A stretch of 64,000 nt of DNA from Dacryopinax spathularia (Eukaryota > Basidiomycota > Dacrymycetes > Dacrymycetales > Dacrymycetaceae), in contig JBBPFI010000015.1 in the NCBI GenBank assembly GCA_037974965.1, forward strand, positions 717,001 through 781,000. Direction: 5' to 3'. Positions 48,101 through 59,470 of this stretch are shown in pieces. The translations under genes and the position numbers were made by a program. Positions within the stretch are counted from its first letter, which is position 1. Each line of letters starts with the position of its first letter. The notes beneath the pieces were generated by a model. That model was not told where the DNA came from, did no database searches, and saw nothing but the letters and a program-made list of their open reading frames with translations.

Positions 48101-49037
48101 GCCCAAGTCGAGCATCCTTGGCACGAACGGCGAGCCCGTCGAGACTCTCAGCGGAGCCGAGACGCTCGCTAGCATCCCCCCTCCCGAGCCGGTTGCTGTC
48201 GTTGATACCGTCAACATTGTCCCGCCCTCTTTGGTCGCAGGCAAGGACCTCCCGACTCTGCCTACCATGACCGAGCCTGTCGATGCGCCTCCCGAGCCCT
48301 TGCCGGAGGATGCCGGCGAGCTGGAGTTCACCTCGGATATCCCGTCGCCCACGCCTCTTCCAGCCGCTGCTGACATCGCCGACACGCTCGACGACGATTT
48401 GGCCACAGAGCTAGAGGCCAGCCAGGCTGCCGAAGAAGCGCTTGCGGCGCAGGATGAAGGCGTTATTGCTGCGCCGGCGCCGTCCGAGCCTGCTACGGTG
48501 CAGGAGAAGCCTCCGGCGCCGCCCACGTCTTCGGCCGCTGAACCCATCTACCCTGCAAATGCCGCAGCTAAGGAGGTCAATGTGTCTGCTCCGGCCAGCG
48601 CCGCTGAGGTGATCAAGGGCGATGAGACGAAGCCCGCTGCTGAGCCCACGGCGACCAAGGAGCTCCCGCCTCCTGTCTCCTTTGCCTCACCCCTCTCCCC
48701 TCCCGGAACTGCCCCTGCTGAGCCCATTCCTGTGGCACCGGCTAGCGTGCCTGAGGCCACGAAGCCCGCTGCGCCCGAGCCCAAGCAGGAAGTGACGGCC
48801 AAGCCGGAGCCGGTCAAGGCTGCCGAGCCCGAGACCAGGCCAGCAGGGCTAGGGAAGAGCACATCGGAGCAACCGGTGTCCACTGCCTCCCCACAAGGCA
48901 CTCCGATATCACGACGATCGTTCCCGACGACGGAGTCCGCTCCTGGCTCGCCGGGCAGCCCAGGTGGCGAGGAGAAGAGGAAGAAGCGGACAAGCATCTT
49001 CGGTAAGATCAAATCCACCTTCTCGAAGCACAAGTGA
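45162..49037 (+). CDS. CRP1/MDG1-like protein: AMPK-type glycogen-binding domain plus very long His/Pro-phased repeat
   Basis: About 1,200 residues. Exons 45162-45190 and 45243-45291 encode MSYQATFVW and PHTDANNVIVTGTFDN, then W of exon 3 completes the carbohydrate-binding (CBM48/AMPK1) opening. EKVLYKYVVDGNWVTRHDEP and SETDWNGIVNNVLLTP finish it. This is the domain order of yeast Crp1/Mdg1, cruciform-DNA-binding and pheromone-pathway proteins. Residues about 150-780 are an Ala/Val/Glu-rich array whose units are 15 or 19 residues long, each with a consensus like AAEVHExHVQPALE. A short hydrophobic Gly/Ala stretch (TLAYIASGIGAAVATLTG) follows, then a Pro/Ala/Glu-rich tail and a basic end KRKKRTSIFGKIKSTF like that of other fungal Crp1 proteins. 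Two more introns lie near 47783 and 47910. Confidence 0.82.
45860..47640 (+). repeat. Degenerate coding repeat array, 15/19-residue units
   Basis: Within the CRP1-like gene. At least 15 units carry His at position 5 and Pro at position 11 of the consensus, spaced by either 15 or 19 residues (for example AAEVHEAYVKPAAEK and AAEVHETHVQPALEAASAK). The pattern predicts amphipathic helices broken at each Pro, like the repeats of lipid-droplet or apolipoprotein-like proteins. Confidence 0.8.
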
Positions 49038-51271
49038 AAATGAGCGTTCATGGCTCTCCTTGCACGCCCTCTACGCTCTCGTCGTACGCTCTCTACCGCT
49101 CTTCCCGCAACTTCGTCTTGGCACCATCACGACCGTCCATGTCTTCCCTGCTCACTTCCACGCCAAATTCTCTTTTCCCCTCCTACGCTACGCTTCGCCA
49201 TTCGCCATACCCGGGAACCTCCAGATGACAACACCTTTGTCATCTCTGGAATCGTCTTGCTCTTGGCTTTAATCTATTATCTCTCACGATAGTCGACGGA
49301 CGGCTTCTCAACTTCCTGGTAATTGTTTTTATGTCTTCATGTCTGCAATGTCTATTACAAGGCGAAAATCGCCGTCTTCTTCCTGCAATGACACCTATGT
49401 TTAGTGAGCTCTCGACCAAGTGGCTTTCGTTGATGGGAGGACCTCCTCGTGCCCGGCGCATTCTCCGGATTGGATTGCCTTTGGGCGAAGGAGAGGATGC
49501 TGCTTGGAGAAAAAAGACCTGGCTATGAAGTCATTCTGCACGGTTGCGGCTGGGGATTTGACCCAGGATCTGGACCCTGGTTCTCGAGCCGCCTAGGCTT
49601 GGCACCACTTCGGAGGATGACGTTTCTGCGCCGCAGCGAATTCCGCAGGACAAAGAGCTAAGGGTAGGTCAGGAAGCTCGACTTCCTTCCCTGAGCTGCT
49701 CAGGGATAGGCCATGTCGTCTTCTGGAAGTTCGTCATATGGCTCGGTTCACTCCATAAGCGGGATACTTAGCCGTTTCAAACCTGATGGAGCCTCTGCCA
49801 TGTCCTGTTGTTGCTCCCGCCCGCTTCCTGCCCCAAAGTCTCAAGGCAATGTGCAAAAGCAAAGAACGCAGCACGGAGGAGATTGCCCACGGCTACATGG
49901 GAGAAGCAAGGTTTTTACCGGTGTTTTAGGAAGCCTTGCTATGTAGCACTGTCCTACTGCGAGGCTGGGTGGCAAGCTTCAGTGCTGCGGGGGGTGACGC
50001 CACGGACCAATCGGTACGCTTCGACCAATCGGTACGCTTGTCACAGTTCGCGGGTTTTAGACTGGAATTTACGGACCGTGAGCGTGACAAGTGCACTGGA
50101 ATAGACAGAGGCCTCCACAAGCTCAATGCGCAAAGAATGGACATGGCTTGCCCGCCCGCCGAGGGCGGGATTGTCAAAGATCTCAATGGACGGAACGTCC
50201 TCAATGCCCTTGGTCCTCCCTTGGCATTGATATGACAGCGGCATCTCGGCGGAAGTTGCGCGAAAACCTTTGCACAAGACGGCTCCACGGGTTCTGTTCC
50301 GAGAGCAACTCATGATTCTGCCCCGTTCGGATAAGATCCAGGAGATTCTTGAAAGCACGTTCTCCGAGGAATGGGCTGCGCTGAAGCGTCTATCGTGCCC
50401 AGAGCCATATGACCTCCTCTCTGTATGTCTGAATGCTAGGACTATACAGTTTTGCCCTTTCGAGACGCGTCATCGGCCTCTACGGCAGGAGCCCGCATTG
50501 AGCAGGTCAGTCCACTATCCGCTCACAAGCGACTGTGTTCAGCAGGGGACACGCGAGGATCGATTGGGGATTCCACGCAACAATGTCTGCTGCGTCGATA
50601 GAGTAGCATACGAGCGCCTGTCCTTCGAGCCATAATGCTGGCTCACGAATCGGAGATTTCGATGAGACAGCGGATCCCTTGCTGAATGCGTTGATATTAT
50701 TCCACGGAGGTGCGGCGGAGAGTCGCGAGCATCCGCTGGCTTCTCTGTTCCCGGCGGCAATGGACGGCTGTTGACGAGTGTGGGAGCCACCTCGTGACGT
50801 CTTTACGTCCGAAGTGCGGGGCGGGCTCGACTTGCATTCCAGCCTAGTCGAGACTTCCCCTTTCAGCTGCCAGAGGTGTTGTGATTCACCGGTTGGTGCA
50901 TTAGCGCGTTGAACTAAGCGATCTAGACCATACTATACTAGGGAGAACAACAACATCTCGGGGAGCTGGTGGTGTGCTCGGTATGACATAGCTACATCGA
51001 TCAGGCGAGAGACTGTCTCTGATATCGAGGGTCTCGAGCGCTCCTCGTTCCCCGAAATGCTCAGACCAATGCAGAGGGTATCAACGAGCAAAAATGCAAG
51101 AAATTCGGGAACGAGGGCAGGCTCGCCTGTTCATGGAAAAGGGTATCTCAAGGGGGTCGTGGTGATGCCGTGTTGCCGCTGTCGGCCGGCATATCGGCGA
51201 CAACTGATCCGTGTCGTCCTGAGTTACAGCCGCGCCAAGTAGAGACTGAGCGTGCATTCTCTCAAAGATCA
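49038..51271. other. 2.2 kb region with no recognisable gene
   Basis: First long gene-free stretch of the window. Open frames (plus 49713-49946, plus 50270-50635, minus 49926-50288) have no recognisable domain and no coherent exon chain. A direct tandem repeat of 18 bases (gaccaatcggtacgcttc) lies at 50005-50040 and contains CCAAT. It could hold a non-coding transcript or a decayed gene; the sequence does not decide. Confidence 0.4.
50005..50040. repeat. 18-bp direct tandem duplication containing CCAAT
   Basis: Two copies of gaccaatcggtacgctt followed by c or g. Each holds CCAAT. Too small to call functional. Confidence 0.7.
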
Positions 51272-52243
51272 TCACGGTCGTCTCGATCCTCTCTTCCTCC
51301 TCTCCTCCTCGCTCTTCCTCATAATCTCGGCGACCTCTTTGCTCTTTGCTTTCTGCGCAGCTTTCCACGTCCCCAAGATCCGATCCAGCTTATCCCAGTC
51401 GACTTCAGTCTCTGGACTAGGAGGCAAAGGGCATACAGACGTTGGCCGCCCGCGAGGAGCGAATGATCGTCGAGGTGCCTCGTCCTCTGGAGAAGGGGGA
51501 ACAAGACCATCCTGTCGTAGAAGAACCGTTCGCGGATGCGCGGTCGGTTGGGCGAATGATGTGCTTTGTTGACTGACTGTGGAATGGGGTTGTGGTACGA
51601 GCGATCGGTCTTTCGATTGGGGCTGGGCTTCTGACGGGAACGATCGGCTCGTCGTTGGAATAGAAGAAGATGTGCTGTGGTCCATCGCCGTTGACGAGGA
51701 AAAGGTTGTATCGAACGCCCCGCCTGGAGTGTTCAGCACGAGGCGCGGTAGCTGTGGTGGACCTTTTGAGCTCTCGGCGACCGGTGATGGGTTGAGGGAA
51801 TCGGGAATCGAGGACGATCGACCATGTCGCGCTGGTGCATGCGGTTCAGATGGAATCGTGGGCATCACCGACACAGGTCGAGAACCTCTCGGTTGAGTGA
51901 CGATCTTCGGTCGTGGACGTGGCCCTTTCAATGCTTGTCTTGACGGCGAGCTGGAAGGCGAGCCAAAGTGATCGCTGGGCAACGGCAGGCCCGGCGAGTG
52001 AGGTGTCCGTGGTTCGCTGGCGCCTCCGCTTGAAACGGACGAAGAGGAGGAAAGAGATGCAGAAGAGAAGGTGGAGCTGAGGGAGACGAGGCTTGGTGAT
52101 GGGTGATGAGTGCCTAAGCGTCGTGCATCTATTCGCGAAAGATTTTGCGGTGGATTCGCATGGTCGTTGGTCATCGTCGTGGGAGATGTCGGTGGGCGTT
52201 GAGCGACAGGAGTCAAAGAGTCTCTTCTGCTGTCGTCAGCCAT
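51272..52243 (-). CDS. Ser/Pro-rich protein with short basic C-terminal helix, function unknown
   Basis: Single 323-codon frame without introns, start MADDSRRDSLTPVAQRPPTS. Residues 1-270 are disordered, rich in Ser, Pro and Thr, with many SP sites (kinase-type) and several poly-Ser runs. The last 45 residues look folded: EVDWDKLDRILGTWKAAQKA, then KEVAEIMRKSEEERRKRGSR, a predicted coiled coil, ending RRP-stop. No domain was recognised. Codon use and composition fit a real host gene; a regulatory or cell-cortex protein would be typical for this make-up, but this is a guess. Confidence 0.6.
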   Translation of the reverse strand: MADDSRRDSLTPVAQRPPTSPTTMTNDHANPPQNLSRIDARRLGTHHPSPSLVSLSSTFSSASLSSSSSVSSGGASEPRTPHSPGLPLPSDHFGSPSSSPSRQALKGPRPRPKIVTQPRGSRPVSVMPTIPSEPHAPARHGRSSSIPDSLNPSPVAESSKGPPQLPRLVLNTPGGAFDTTFSSSTAMDHSTSSSIPTTSRSFPSEAQPQSKDRSLVPQPHSTVSQQSTSFAQPTAHPRTVLLRQDGLVPPSPEDEAPRRSFAPRGRPTSVCPLPPSPETEVDWDKLDRILGTWKAAQKAKSKEVAEIMRKSEEERRKRGSRRP

Positions 52244-52849
52244 GCTGCGTGCTGAGTCGTTGCTGCGTCCGGGAAACGAAGTAGCGGGATTCTGTTGTTG
52301 ACTCTGCTTCGTGGGAATAGGAATTCAATCAGGAATGGAATCAGGAATGGAATAGTCGTTGTGAGCGCCCATTGGACTGGTAAAGAATGCTGGACAAGTA
52401 TAGAAGGATAGACCAAGCGAGGTAACGTTCCAGCGGATAGGGAGCACATCGGGCATGACACCGAACCGATACAATGGGATGATCGGTCCCATTGCATTGC
52501 CACGAGAAGAAGCCCGATTCTTGCCTTCTTAATTGCACAGCTTTTCAAACCTCACCAGTCTCAACCTTGCCTCAACACTGCAAACGTTCCAGAACATCTC
52601 ATGCACTAATACCGGCTACGTAGTGTTGAGAACTATGCGAAGGCGTCATTGAAGTATCGCTCTTCAGCAAAAAGGGTACAGGAGAGATTGGGACGATGAT
52701 GCAGCGCGACCTACATCAGTAAAAACCAGACCTCGCTATGCAGCCCCTATGAGGCTATGCAGAACCAAAAGCATCCTTTGCTCAAGTGGCGTCTCCAGAG
52801 ACGCTATGGAAAGGGCCTTGGGGCTATGGCTGTGCTATGGTAGGGACCC
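52244..52849. other. Spacer between the Ser/Pro-rich gene and the RecQ remnant
   Basis: About 600 bases. Contains short near-direct repeats of gggaataggaattcaatcaggaatgg type at 52310-52350. No gene recognised. Confidence 0.4.
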
Positions 52850-55614
52850 CTCTGCTTGGAAAGGACCCCGATGCTTTCGCTCGCCATAGACCTCCTGATC
52901 CGAGTCGGATGGGGCATGGCGAAAAGCGTGTGCTTTCAGAGATCCCTGCAATTGCGCACCACTAACTACGGAGTGTCCATTGTCGTTTCGCCTCTTCTGG
53001 CCCTGATGAGCAATCGTACGTCCTTCAGGAACACACTTTCAGGCCTATGCTGATACTTGGTCAGAGGTGCAGACGCTGAAAGAGAAATGGAGTTGACGTC
53101 GCCAAACTCTGCTCTGATACGCCACAGCACGAGAAGTCATGGATACAAATGACTCCACCCATATTCGGCTCCTCTACATCACCCACGAGAAGCTTGCAAG
53201 CGCCAAGTTCTCCAAGTTGATGATGAAAGTCTATGAGAACCGTCAAGTCATGCGTTCTGTCGTGGACGAGGCTCACTGCATTTCCGAATGGGGCAGCCAT
53301 TTCAGGCCTGAATGCCGGCTTGCTGGGGGAATTTCGTCAGAAGTATCCAGAGGTCCCAATTATGGCGCTTAGGGCTAGCGCTACTAAATCGTGCGCACTC
53401 CCTCTGTGCTGGATAACGAAGATCTGATGGAACGGCAGGGTACAGCACGACATCGTTGCTTCCCTAAAAATGTCTCCAGATCATCTCCTCCGTGTCGTAC
53501 ATCCCTTCAATCCTAAGAATCTACACTACGAAGTCAGATATGCCGCGAACCCCGAGCCACACCTCATAATGCAAGACATCGTCGACTTCACTCTCAAGCG
53601 AACTCAAAATCGTGGCAGAGCCAGCTGCGGAATCATCTACTGCCGAACACGAGCGACCTGCGATTCAGTGTCGGGTTTCTTGCGGCGGAAGGGGATCTCA
53701 GCAAACCCTATCATCGAGGGGTGAGCAATGAGATCCTGGAGAAGACGCTATAGGAGTAGCTGGAGGACACCGGTGAGGGGGCCATGGCCACAGTCGCGTT
53801 TGGGATGGGAATTGATAAGGGGGACATGCGATATGTCTTCCACTATGACCTGCCGCAAGTCCTTCGAAGGTGCGTCTTTTCTTCCCAGGCTTTGTCCATG
53901 TCTGTGATAGTCCGCCAGGCTATCATCAAGAAACCGGAGCGCGGGTCGAGCTGGACGGGTGAGACGAGTTCCCCTCGTTCAGCCATCATTTTTCTGATGT
54001 ATCCCTAGACGTTCCGCTGCATCTTATATTACTCCAGAGAAGACGCATTCAAACTTGAACAACAAGTTCAACAGGACTTTTTGAAGCGTCTCAAAGGCGC
54101 ACCGAAGACAGCGGCGCCTTCACAGCGTGCACCCAGAAGCATGGAAATGTTCATGAAGAGGGTTGAAGATATTACAACTTGCCGTCATGTTGTAGGTCTG
54201 CCTCTATCATCCCGCTCCTATCGCCTGCTGATATATATGGTCTATCTGCAGATATTTCGGCGAGGTTATCAACGGCAACGACTCCGATATTCTGCGCTCT
54301 TACTGCGACAGGAACTGCGACTTTGGAAAGAACCAGCCAAAGTCAAGCAACGCAAATCCGAGCTACCATCAGAAGAATACATTACCAGCCAAAGCTCGGT
54401 ATTGCAAGCTATAATGCGGGAGAACGAACCGCTGGACGAAGACGACGATCCGGTCGTTGCTGTGAAGAAAGAACCGGTGGAGGAGCCACGAAACGAATGG
54501 AGTACTCGGCTGCTCGACGATGTGGATGAGTCTGACGGAGCAGAATCGGATGGCGATAACGCTAGCAAGGAGCTCGTGCCGCCCGAAGGTGTACAAACCT
54601 TCTGCGGCTACTGGATCTGCTAGCAGGCCTCTTTCCGGCCGATTCATCGCGCGTTCAGCTGGTCCTTTGGCCGGCTCTACTTCGGCTGCTGCAACCAGTC
54701 GGGCTGTCGCAGCCTCTGCTTCACCTCCACGACCATCCGTTGCGTCTCCTGCTAAGCCTGCGAGAAGCATTGAACCTGTAATCCATACACCTGCGGCGGG
54801 CCGTCCTGCAGCCCCCGTCGACCCGGCTATTCGCCCCCTCTCCGTCCCACCTGAGCCTTCTCAGATCATGAGATCGCGTCCGGTTGCGGCCAGCGATCGC
54901 GCAGCTCCCCAAGCCACCAAACAAGGGGTTTCAAGCCGGCTTCTCCGGTCATTGGGAGGCGCCAAGCACGGCCTCTTCCGGATGCCGTTATATCGATGCC
55001 CACCTCTGATGACCTTATACCACTGCCTAGCAATGCCAGTTTGGGATGCATCCACAACCACGAACCAACGGAACAGGCAAGGAAACATCTTTGCCCTGGT
55101 CCTCGTCGTCAACGTCCCATGGCAGCAAGGGGCTATTCGCGGAAGTGGACCCGAACGCAGGGGATGTTGCAAGCAAGCGTCCCCCGGAACAACCTGTCTG
55201 AGATCACCCGTAACGGTACGGTCTCTGCTGAGTACATGAAGGCTATTCAATAACCTCACTCTGTCAGGTCCCGTACGCACCATGTCTTCCGGAGCATTAT
55301 CATGGCAGACATCTAAACCCGCTTTCAAGACCCCATTCATGAAGCCGCCAGCCGAGGAGAATCTGTTGATCGTGCAACATGTCGCAAGCGCTTCCTCTGA
55401 TACGATAGACTTGACCGGCGACCAAAACACGGAGTCTGCGCAAAATGCCTCTCATGTACACAGCAACCGTCCACTGCCTCACAACGGTAAAGGCACATAC
55501 ACGACAGTGACCAAGCCCGGTATGGACATGGACTAGGGCCACGTCCGCAACAATCCTGCTCGATCCGGTTATGATACTGGGAAGATTGCCAAGCTCGCTC
55601 ACGAGGAGCCTTGA
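52850..55614 (+). pseudogene. RecQ-family DNA helicase, broken copy
   Basis: Remnant of an ATP-dependent 3'-5' DNA helicase of the RecQ/Sgs1/BLM group. Conserved motifs occur in the right order but in changing frames. They are a damaged Walker A region (GWGMAKSVCFQ in place of TGxGKSLCFQ), SIVVSPLLALMSN, GVDVAKLCSDTPQHEK, HIRLLYITHEKL, SVVDEAHCISEWGSHFRP, IIYCRTRATCDSVSGFLRRK, ATVAFGMGIDKGDMRYVFHY, YYSREDAFKLEQQVQQDFLK, and the zinc domain CRHVVICRYFGE with CDRNCD further on. A long Ser/Pro/Ala tail follows to about 55614. At least three frame changes lie in the first 600 bases with no intron that could explain them, and stop codons occur in line. The tail is better preserved than the helicase core. 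Either a decayed duplicate or, less likely, poor sequence. Confidence 0.8.
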
Positions 55615-56277
55615 AGTGAGATCGTCTTATCTATCTGATGGACTATGACTCATGGCTATATGATGATAGGTGCCCCGTCGGATCTCTTGGTCTCTCAGGA
55701 AACGTTTGAGGTGCACCACTCACAAAAGCTGCCCCATCAAGCCCGAGATGCAGCCGCAACTGCGATTCTCCGACTTCAGTTATGCTGCAGTTCTCGGGGC
55801 GAGACGAACTATGAGGAAAAGTTGACCTACTGAAGGCGGATCGTTCCGAGAGGTATTCGCAGATCCCTTCTCAGCCTTGTATGCTTCTGATCGGTCTTTA
55901 GGCGAGATATCCTTCGACTGTGCGCCAAAAAGGTAGAATTCGAGATATTCACTCTTGCTGCCACACTTCAGGGACATCGAGAGAGCTTGAAGCCGAGAGA
56001 GGCCGGGATCAGGTTGGCGAGAGATGTCTCGAGCGCTGCATGGACGGAGGGACCGGAGAGGGATCCGGACACCGTTGAAGCGAGGTGTGTTGTCTCCACA
56101 CTACGAAGGATATGCGCCGCGCCGCGCAAATCGAAGCAGGTTTCCGAGTTTTTCATGATACCCCGCCTTATATAAACCTGTGTAGAGAGTAGTACAATAT
56201 CCCCATCCGCACGAAGCCTCTTGAGAGGTAATGGTATCATCCGGTCTGATTATCCAATACTTCGCTGCCCATAGTCA
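55615..56277. other. Spacer between two convergent pseudogenes
   Basis: About 660 bases. Small minus frames (55780-55977, 55968-56240) have no recognisable content and may be noise. Confidence 0.4.
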
Positions 56278-58472
56278 TTATACTTGCTCCTGATTGTCGC
56301 GGAAGCCCGGACTCGCAACTCTCTCAAGACCACCTCTTACCCTACTAAGCAATCCCCTCACCCCTTCTCCTATCCGACCAGCACCTTCCCGTAGACCATC
56401 AGGATCGAGCTGTATGCCCAGTCCGCTCTGACTGGATGGTCCTCTGTACAAACCAGTTCCTGCTGGGCCACCCACGCTCAAATTTAGGCTTCCTAGCTGG
56501 AGGTTTAACGCGGGGGTATTCGAGGGTGGTGGTGACTTCGAAGCTGGTGAGCCAGGCTGCACTGGCGCACCCGAGGTGGATGAAGCCGCAGGTAAACATG
56601 TCGGATTCGGCAAGGCAGCGGCTTGTGGAGCAGCCATACGCAGCGGATCGAGGAAGCTACGGTCGACTCTAAGATGTAGGCAGAGCAGACAGGGAGGGCG
56701 AGCTCACCTCTTCGAATTATTGCGGGCTCCTCCGCCTGGTTAAGGGGCTGCTTGCTGCTGTAGCTCCGCATTCATGTGCGCTACCACTTTGCTCTCCTCG
56801 TAAGTGGTTCCGCCGACGAAGAAGACGATTACGTCTTGTGGCAGCTGCAAGCTCGGTCCGCCACCTTCTACGAAAAGGTGTATTGCTGTTCCCGCAATCG
56901 GCCTTTTACAACGGCCTCCAAGGTTTGAGCGAGGAAGGGTGTATGCTGCGTGTACACGTTCTCTGCGCCTTTCAAAGCCTTTAAGGCGGACTTTCCACGT
57001 GCCAAAATTGAGGCAGTCGAGAAAAGATCCGATTGTCGCCGTTGTGTACCAGATAGGGTCAAGAAGGTCGAGATGAGCTGGATCTTGGGTCAGATGCGAT
57101 GCGGAACGACAGACTGTGCACGTACCCCTACATCAGAAGCCGGCACTCCGGCTTGAGACAAGCGCGCGGGTAAGGATGTGATCGAAGATTGGGGGTTTGT
57201 TTGATGACGGGGCGAGTAGAGCATTGCTATTCTCAGCTTCTCTACTGAAGGTATACCCGGATGTTGTATTAATCCGTTGCACATTCTGGTCGAAGATCAG
57301 CAACAACATCCATTTCACTAGCATGATGCGCACCCTCCAGTCTTCTGCATGACTTCCACCAGCGACGATCTCCTGCTCCACTTCTAAGCTCTCCAGACAA
57401 TTATCGCGTCCCACCAGCCGGCTCATTTCCCCCACAATCTCAACGTGCTTGCTCACATTGCCGCCCGTTCTCCTGAACTCCGGGTACTCCTCCACAAACC
57501 ACTTCATGTCCTCCACCGAATCCAGCTTGTGTGCGCTCGCGTGCTTCTGCCTATACTTGGCGACATGCGCTTGGAGGCTTACGCTCAGATCGCCGAAGGG
57601 AGTATGCAAATGTTGAGGCGAGGAAGGGATCGGTTTCCCGCGTAAGAGTTACCTCCCACATTTGCGGACTAACGCTCGGCGAAGCGTATGTCAACTCGGC
57701 CATTATGGATGCGCAGCAGCTCATGCACCATGGCTTGGTATGTCCACTGCATGAGCCATGGCTATACCAGACCCTCCAGCCGATCCAGAACGAGCACGAC
57801 GCATGTTCCAGCTGAAGCGCGAAAGTCGAACAGCTGCAGTTCAGCGGAGAGATGACTTCGCATAGCTAGTGCGAGAGCTCGCGGAACGGTGAACAAGCGC
57901 TCATGTCGGATAATCGTTGGCTTCTTCTTCAGGCTTAGTAAGAGCGCGGAAAGCGTTGATAGGGAGGGCTGGAGGGCTTGCGGTGTGAGAGTGCGTTGGC
58001 CCAGTGCGGTGGAAGAAGGAGGGGAGGAGATCGTTAGCGTGTATAGGGGGTAGTTGTTGGGTGGAGACGGAGTGTAGTTGAGCGAGAATAGATACGGTAT
58101 GACAGGTAGATAGTCGGCAAAGCGTTCCTGAACCTCATATACCAACTAGTCGTACGTGTCTTGCGAGGCTAGTCGCTCAGTAGCGGTCTTCTCAGTGTAT
58201 TGCTGAAGTCTGTATGTTGTGCCGTCAGATCAACCGTCTGCAACGTCGCCCTGACATTGGCGTACAGTATCGCCCATATCGGGGCTGCTCGTGCTCCTTT
58301 CCGACCCACTCCAGGCTCTCCTCCGTGGGACATGATTCGCAAGGAGGCTTGACTGTGTAGCGGCAAGGGAGATGATGGGTGTTGTGTGCTGATCCAGCAA
58401 CAACGCCTTCATGGACGTCGGAGATGAGACAATTTTGTCTACATAGAAATTGACCGCATAGACGACATCCAT
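56278..58472 (-). pseudogene. VPS45: VPS45 (Sec1/Munc18 family), broken copy
   Basis: Remnant of the SM protein that guides SNARE assembly in Golgi/endosome traffic. Starting at 58472 the minus strand reads MDVVYAVNFYVDKIVSSPTS, MKALLLDQHTTPIISLAATQ, then a deletion of about 25 codons, [134 protein letters not shown] and the fungal tail LNLQLGSLNLSVGGPAGTGL ending EQV-stop. Each block is a Vps45 signature, but neighbours are in different frames and stop codons lie between them (for example before PWLMQWTYQ). Since Vps45 is normally needed, an intact copy should exist elsewhere in the genome. Confidence 0.83.
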
Positions 58473-59470
58473 GTCGTCTCCGTTTTAGTGCGCCCCTTCA
58501 ATGCGTACGTCGACAGGGAGGTAAGTGTATGCTCATGGACGACGTGCACAGAGAGCTGCGGCACTCGACCCGACCCTACAGTATGCATTTCGGAGAGAAC
58601 GGTGGTGGTGAGAGACACGGACGGGCCCGTCGCTGTGAGTCGATGATCTACCCTATTGTTGGCTTGCTCACGTACGCACCTAAGCTTCAGCCTTCAGCAA
58701 CTCACTGAAGAACCGTCTTATTTCCACTGCACAGTCCGTAGTCCGTACAGGCTTCTCAGCTCAGCTGCTTCTCAGTAAATGGATGCGTTAAGACAGTCGA
58801 CACTCACTTTAGTTGTCATTGACTCTGTGAATTTCCACGGCGGAGACAATGAAAGACTCATATATCTGTGTTGCTCCTGCTACGACCTTTATTTACGCCC
58901 ATTGAGCACCTTGTTAGATGGGCCGCTGAGTCGGCATGATGCAATAGCAAGGGGTTGGAACAGTAAAGCGCACGCAATTGCTTTGGTAGCGGGGGTTGAA
59001 TTCTTTGACGATTGGGGCTGATTCCTGTAATCTGGAATGGTGCTTACGAGGTGCAGTTCAACGTAGTATGTCCCCGCTTTTTTGTGGGTTGTGATCTACT
59101 GGACCCATCAGCAAGGATTTCAAAACAAGCGAGAGCAACCTAAAGCGACTTACTTGATCATCTGGAACGATCTAAGGAAATCTGGAGCGATCTGGAGCGA
59201 TCTACAGCGATCTACAGCGATCTACGGCGATCTACAGCGATCTACGGCCATATGCGGCGATACTAGTGCAATATACGGTAATATACGGCGATTTCATGTG
59301 CTCTATACGCCGGCATCTCGACAACTCAGATGAGATGAGTTCTTACTGAGTGCAGATTGAGGAGCACGGGGCCTGCGATGACCTCTACCTTTCCATGTGA
59401 AAGACTCTATTCAAAGCGTGGTGCCTGAGCAACATTATCTACTATAATTTACTTTAGCGTGCTAGACCAG
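58473..59470. other. AT-richer gene-free stretch with 10-bp minisatellite
   Basis: About 1 kb after the VPS45 remnant. The only structure is the 10-bp repeat at 59161-59260. A plus frame through the repeat is an artefact of it. Confidence 0.45.
59161..59260. repeat. Minisatellite of a 10-bp unit (tctacagcga)
   Basis: Ten units in exact 10-base register: clean copies tctacagcga / tctacggcga / tctggagcga in the centre, worn copies at both ends (tctggaacga, tctaaggaaa, tatgcggcga). Decay from the centre outward is typical of slippage or unequal crossing over. Confidence 0.9.

Noticed and set aside
50005-50040. 18-bp duplication with CCAAT as a promoter
   Set aside because: No gene starts downstream that I can support.
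59082-59333. Plus-strand frame with repeated WSDLQRSTAIYGDL
   Set aside because: Direct translation of the 10-bp minisatellite; three units make 30 bases, so any frame through it stays open.
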